Shown: piece by piece, positions 6,272 to 6,445 of the stretch
How the letters are laid out: every line of letters begins with the position of its first letter
Position numbering within the stretch: the stretch's first letter is position 1
From: OPU3-GD-OMZ sp001901525
GTDB taxonomy: Bacteria > Pseudomonadota > Gammaproteobacteria > Methylococcales > Methylomonadaceae
Length of the DNA: 6,445 nucleotides
Direction: 5' to 3'
Assembly (NCBI GenBank): GCA_963981505.1
Contig: CAXCEI010000056.1
Location: 1 to 6,445 of the forward strand
Program-made: the position numbers and the translations under genes
Notes under the pieces: model-generated
Told to the model about the DNA's origin: nothing
Seen by the model: only the letters and a program-made list of their open reading frames with translations
Database searches by the model: none

Positions 6272-6445
6272 TTAAAAATTTGAGCCCATGGAAAATTGAA
6301 ATCTTTGCTCATCATCAGTTTCTTTTGTATTCATCGGCATCGCAGCACTCACCGTAATCGCACCAAAAGGCGACAACCAGGTTCCCGACAAGCCAAATGA
6401 AAATCGCATATACTCGGTATCAAAACCGCCATCACTGACCATCCC
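6272..6445 (-). CDS. bamA: Outer membrane protein assembly factor BamA, C-terminal end (partial)
   Basis: This is the last 57 codons plus a TAA stop (6274-6272) of a gene that begins beyond the right edge. BamA is the outer-membrane Omp85 barrel that inserts beta-barrel proteins. The fragment shows the last barrel strands: EYMRFSFGLSGTWLSPFGAI matches the BamA pattern in which a strand is followed by W-(L/M)-SP-(L/F)-G, then VSAAMPMN, and a final strand ending QRFQFSMGSNF. The terminal Phe, with alternating hydrophobic residues, is the beta-signal of outer-membrane proteins. E. coli BamA ends similarly (EQFQFNIGKTW). The position directly before skp is the conserved gammaproteobacterial arrangement and supports the call. 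The POTRA domains lie outside the window. Confidence 0.95.
   Translation of the reverse strand, partial: GMVSDGGFDTEYMRFSFGLSGTWLSPFGAITVSAAMPMNTKETDDEQRFQFSMGSNF

Overview
The window looks like a housekeeping locus from a Gammaproteobacterium. The evidence is the gene order (bamA end, skp, fabZ, lpxA, rnhB, dnaE, all on the minus strand) and the character of the proteins: a DnaE-type Pol III alpha subunit with the polymerase Asp triad and a C-terminal clamp-binding motif, an LpxA left-handed beta-helix, and a Skp/OmpH chaperone. Composition is moderate to slightly AT-rich by eye. The genus cannot be fixed from the sequence. The absence of lpxD and lpxB from their usual places argues against enteric bacteria.

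Layout, read in the direction of transcription (right to left). At 6445-6272 is the last 57 codons of bamA, the outer-membrane beta-barrel assembly protein. An 82-bp gap with a good ribosome-binding site leads to skp (6189-5686), a periplasmic chaperone. A 71-bp gap, where lpxD usually lies, leads to fabZ (5614-5168). lpxA overlaps the fabZ end and runs to 4401. Only 5 bp separates it from rnhB (4395-3811); lpxB is usually found here. A 77-bp spacer precedes dnaE (3733-224). The series ends in a strong intrinsic terminator at 166-207. Coming the other way on the plus strand is the 3' end of an unidentified gene with a Pro/Ala-rich repetitive tail (1-149), so dnaE and that gene converge on the terminator.

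Together the genes link outer-membrane biogenesis (BamA inserts barrels, Skp escorts unfolded porins, LpxA starts lipid A), fatty-acid synthesis (FabZ acts on the 3-hydroxyacyl-ACP pool shared with LpxA) and DNA replication/repair (RNase HII, Pol III alpha).

I see no new biological system, mobile element, CRISPR array or RNA gene. The points worth a second look are modest. LpxA carries a methionine at its acyl-chain ruler position, predicting a C10 rather than C14 preference. lpxD and lpxB are missing from the cluster. Four consecutive genes lack an ATG start. The lpxA start is ambiguous. The window edge holds a repetitive tail open in two frames. No gene-free stretch exceeds about 100 bases.
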